Made by a program: the position numbers and the translations under genes. The notes under the pieces are model-generated. The model did not search any database. It was not told where the DNA came from and saw only the letters and a program-made list of their open reading frames with translations. This document shows, one piece after another, positions 5,118 to 5,151 of a stretch of 5,151 nt of DNA; the stretch's first letter is position 1, and each line of letters begins with the position of its first letter. This DNA comes from Thauera sp. (lineage in GTDB: Bacteria > Pseudomonadota > Gammaproteobacteria > Burkholderiales > Rhodocyclaceae), in assembly GCA_003446655.1 (NCBI GenBank), contig DMCZ01000223.1, positions 4,688 to 9,838 of the forward strand, read 5' to 3'.

Positions 5118-5151
5118 TCACTCCGCCGCCCTGACCGGTTTGCGCCCGCGC
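5118..5151 (-). CDS. Possible C-terminal end of a convergent gene (start outside window)
   Basis: On the minus strand, a frame entering from the right edge ends at TGA (5118-5120) with the residues 'RGRKPVRAAE'. Such a basic, alanine-ending tail is a common protein C-terminus, and a convergent gene would explain a bidirectional structure at 5043-5095. Only about ten codons are visible, so this is a suggestion and no family can be named. Confidence 0.25.
   Translation of the reverse strand, partial: RGRKPVRAAE

Noticed and set aside
1..5151. tRNA, rRNA, CRISPR arrays, insertion sequences with a transposase
   Set aside because: No cloverleaf, no regularly spaced repeats and no transposase or integrase motifs were seen on either strand.

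Overview
The window is GC-rich (roughly two thirds G+C by eye) with strongly GC-biased third codon positions. It carries a PEP-CTERM cell-surface protein behind a near-consensus sigma-54 promoter. That combination suggests an exopolysaccharide- or floc-forming betaproteobacterium of the Thauera / Azoarcus / Zoogloea kind. The assignment is inferred from composition and gene content, not from a database match.

Layout. (1) 1-1169 looks like core genome: the 3' part of an AraC/XylS-type regulator (about 200 visible residues), then a hotdog-fold acyl-CoA thioesterase. (2) 1170-2947 looks like an acquired two-gene cassette. An AT-richer leader precedes a 318-aa protein with a PD-(D/E)XK-like nuclease signature (D82/D83 and Q98-x-K100, resembling Cap4/DUF4297-type effectors). 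Its stop codon overlaps the start of a 232-aa protein that resembles uracil phosphoribosyltransferase at its C-terminus but has lost the canonical PRPP loop. This pair is the best candidate for an under-described conflict or defence system. (3) 2948-3449 holds no confident gene. It has fragments with coding-like periodicity, a possible glyoxalase/VOC-like start on the minus strand, a candidate 36-aa minus-strand ORF and a short repeated motif, and may be an integration scar. (4) 3450-4258 is a self-contained unit: sigma-54 promoter, strong Shine-Dalgarno sequence, PEP-CTERM protein and a rho-independent terminator. (5) 4360-4992 is a type II toxin-antitoxin module: a ribbon-helix-helix antitoxin and a ParE/RelE-family toxin with overlapping frames, behind a perfect 8+8 inverted repeat that is a likely autoregulatory operator. 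(6) 4993-5151 holds two mutually exclusive hairpins and perhaps the last codons of a convergent minus-strand gene.

How the parts relate. The nuclease and PRTase-like genes are translationally coupled and probably act together. The toxin and antitoxin form a second, independent conflict module, so the window reads as an accessory stretch between housekeeping-type genes. The PEP-CTERM gene is regulated separately. Its promoter suggests control by RpoN plus an enhancer-binding protein, as known for PEP-CTERM/exosortase (PrsK/PrsR) regulons; no such regulator is encoded here.
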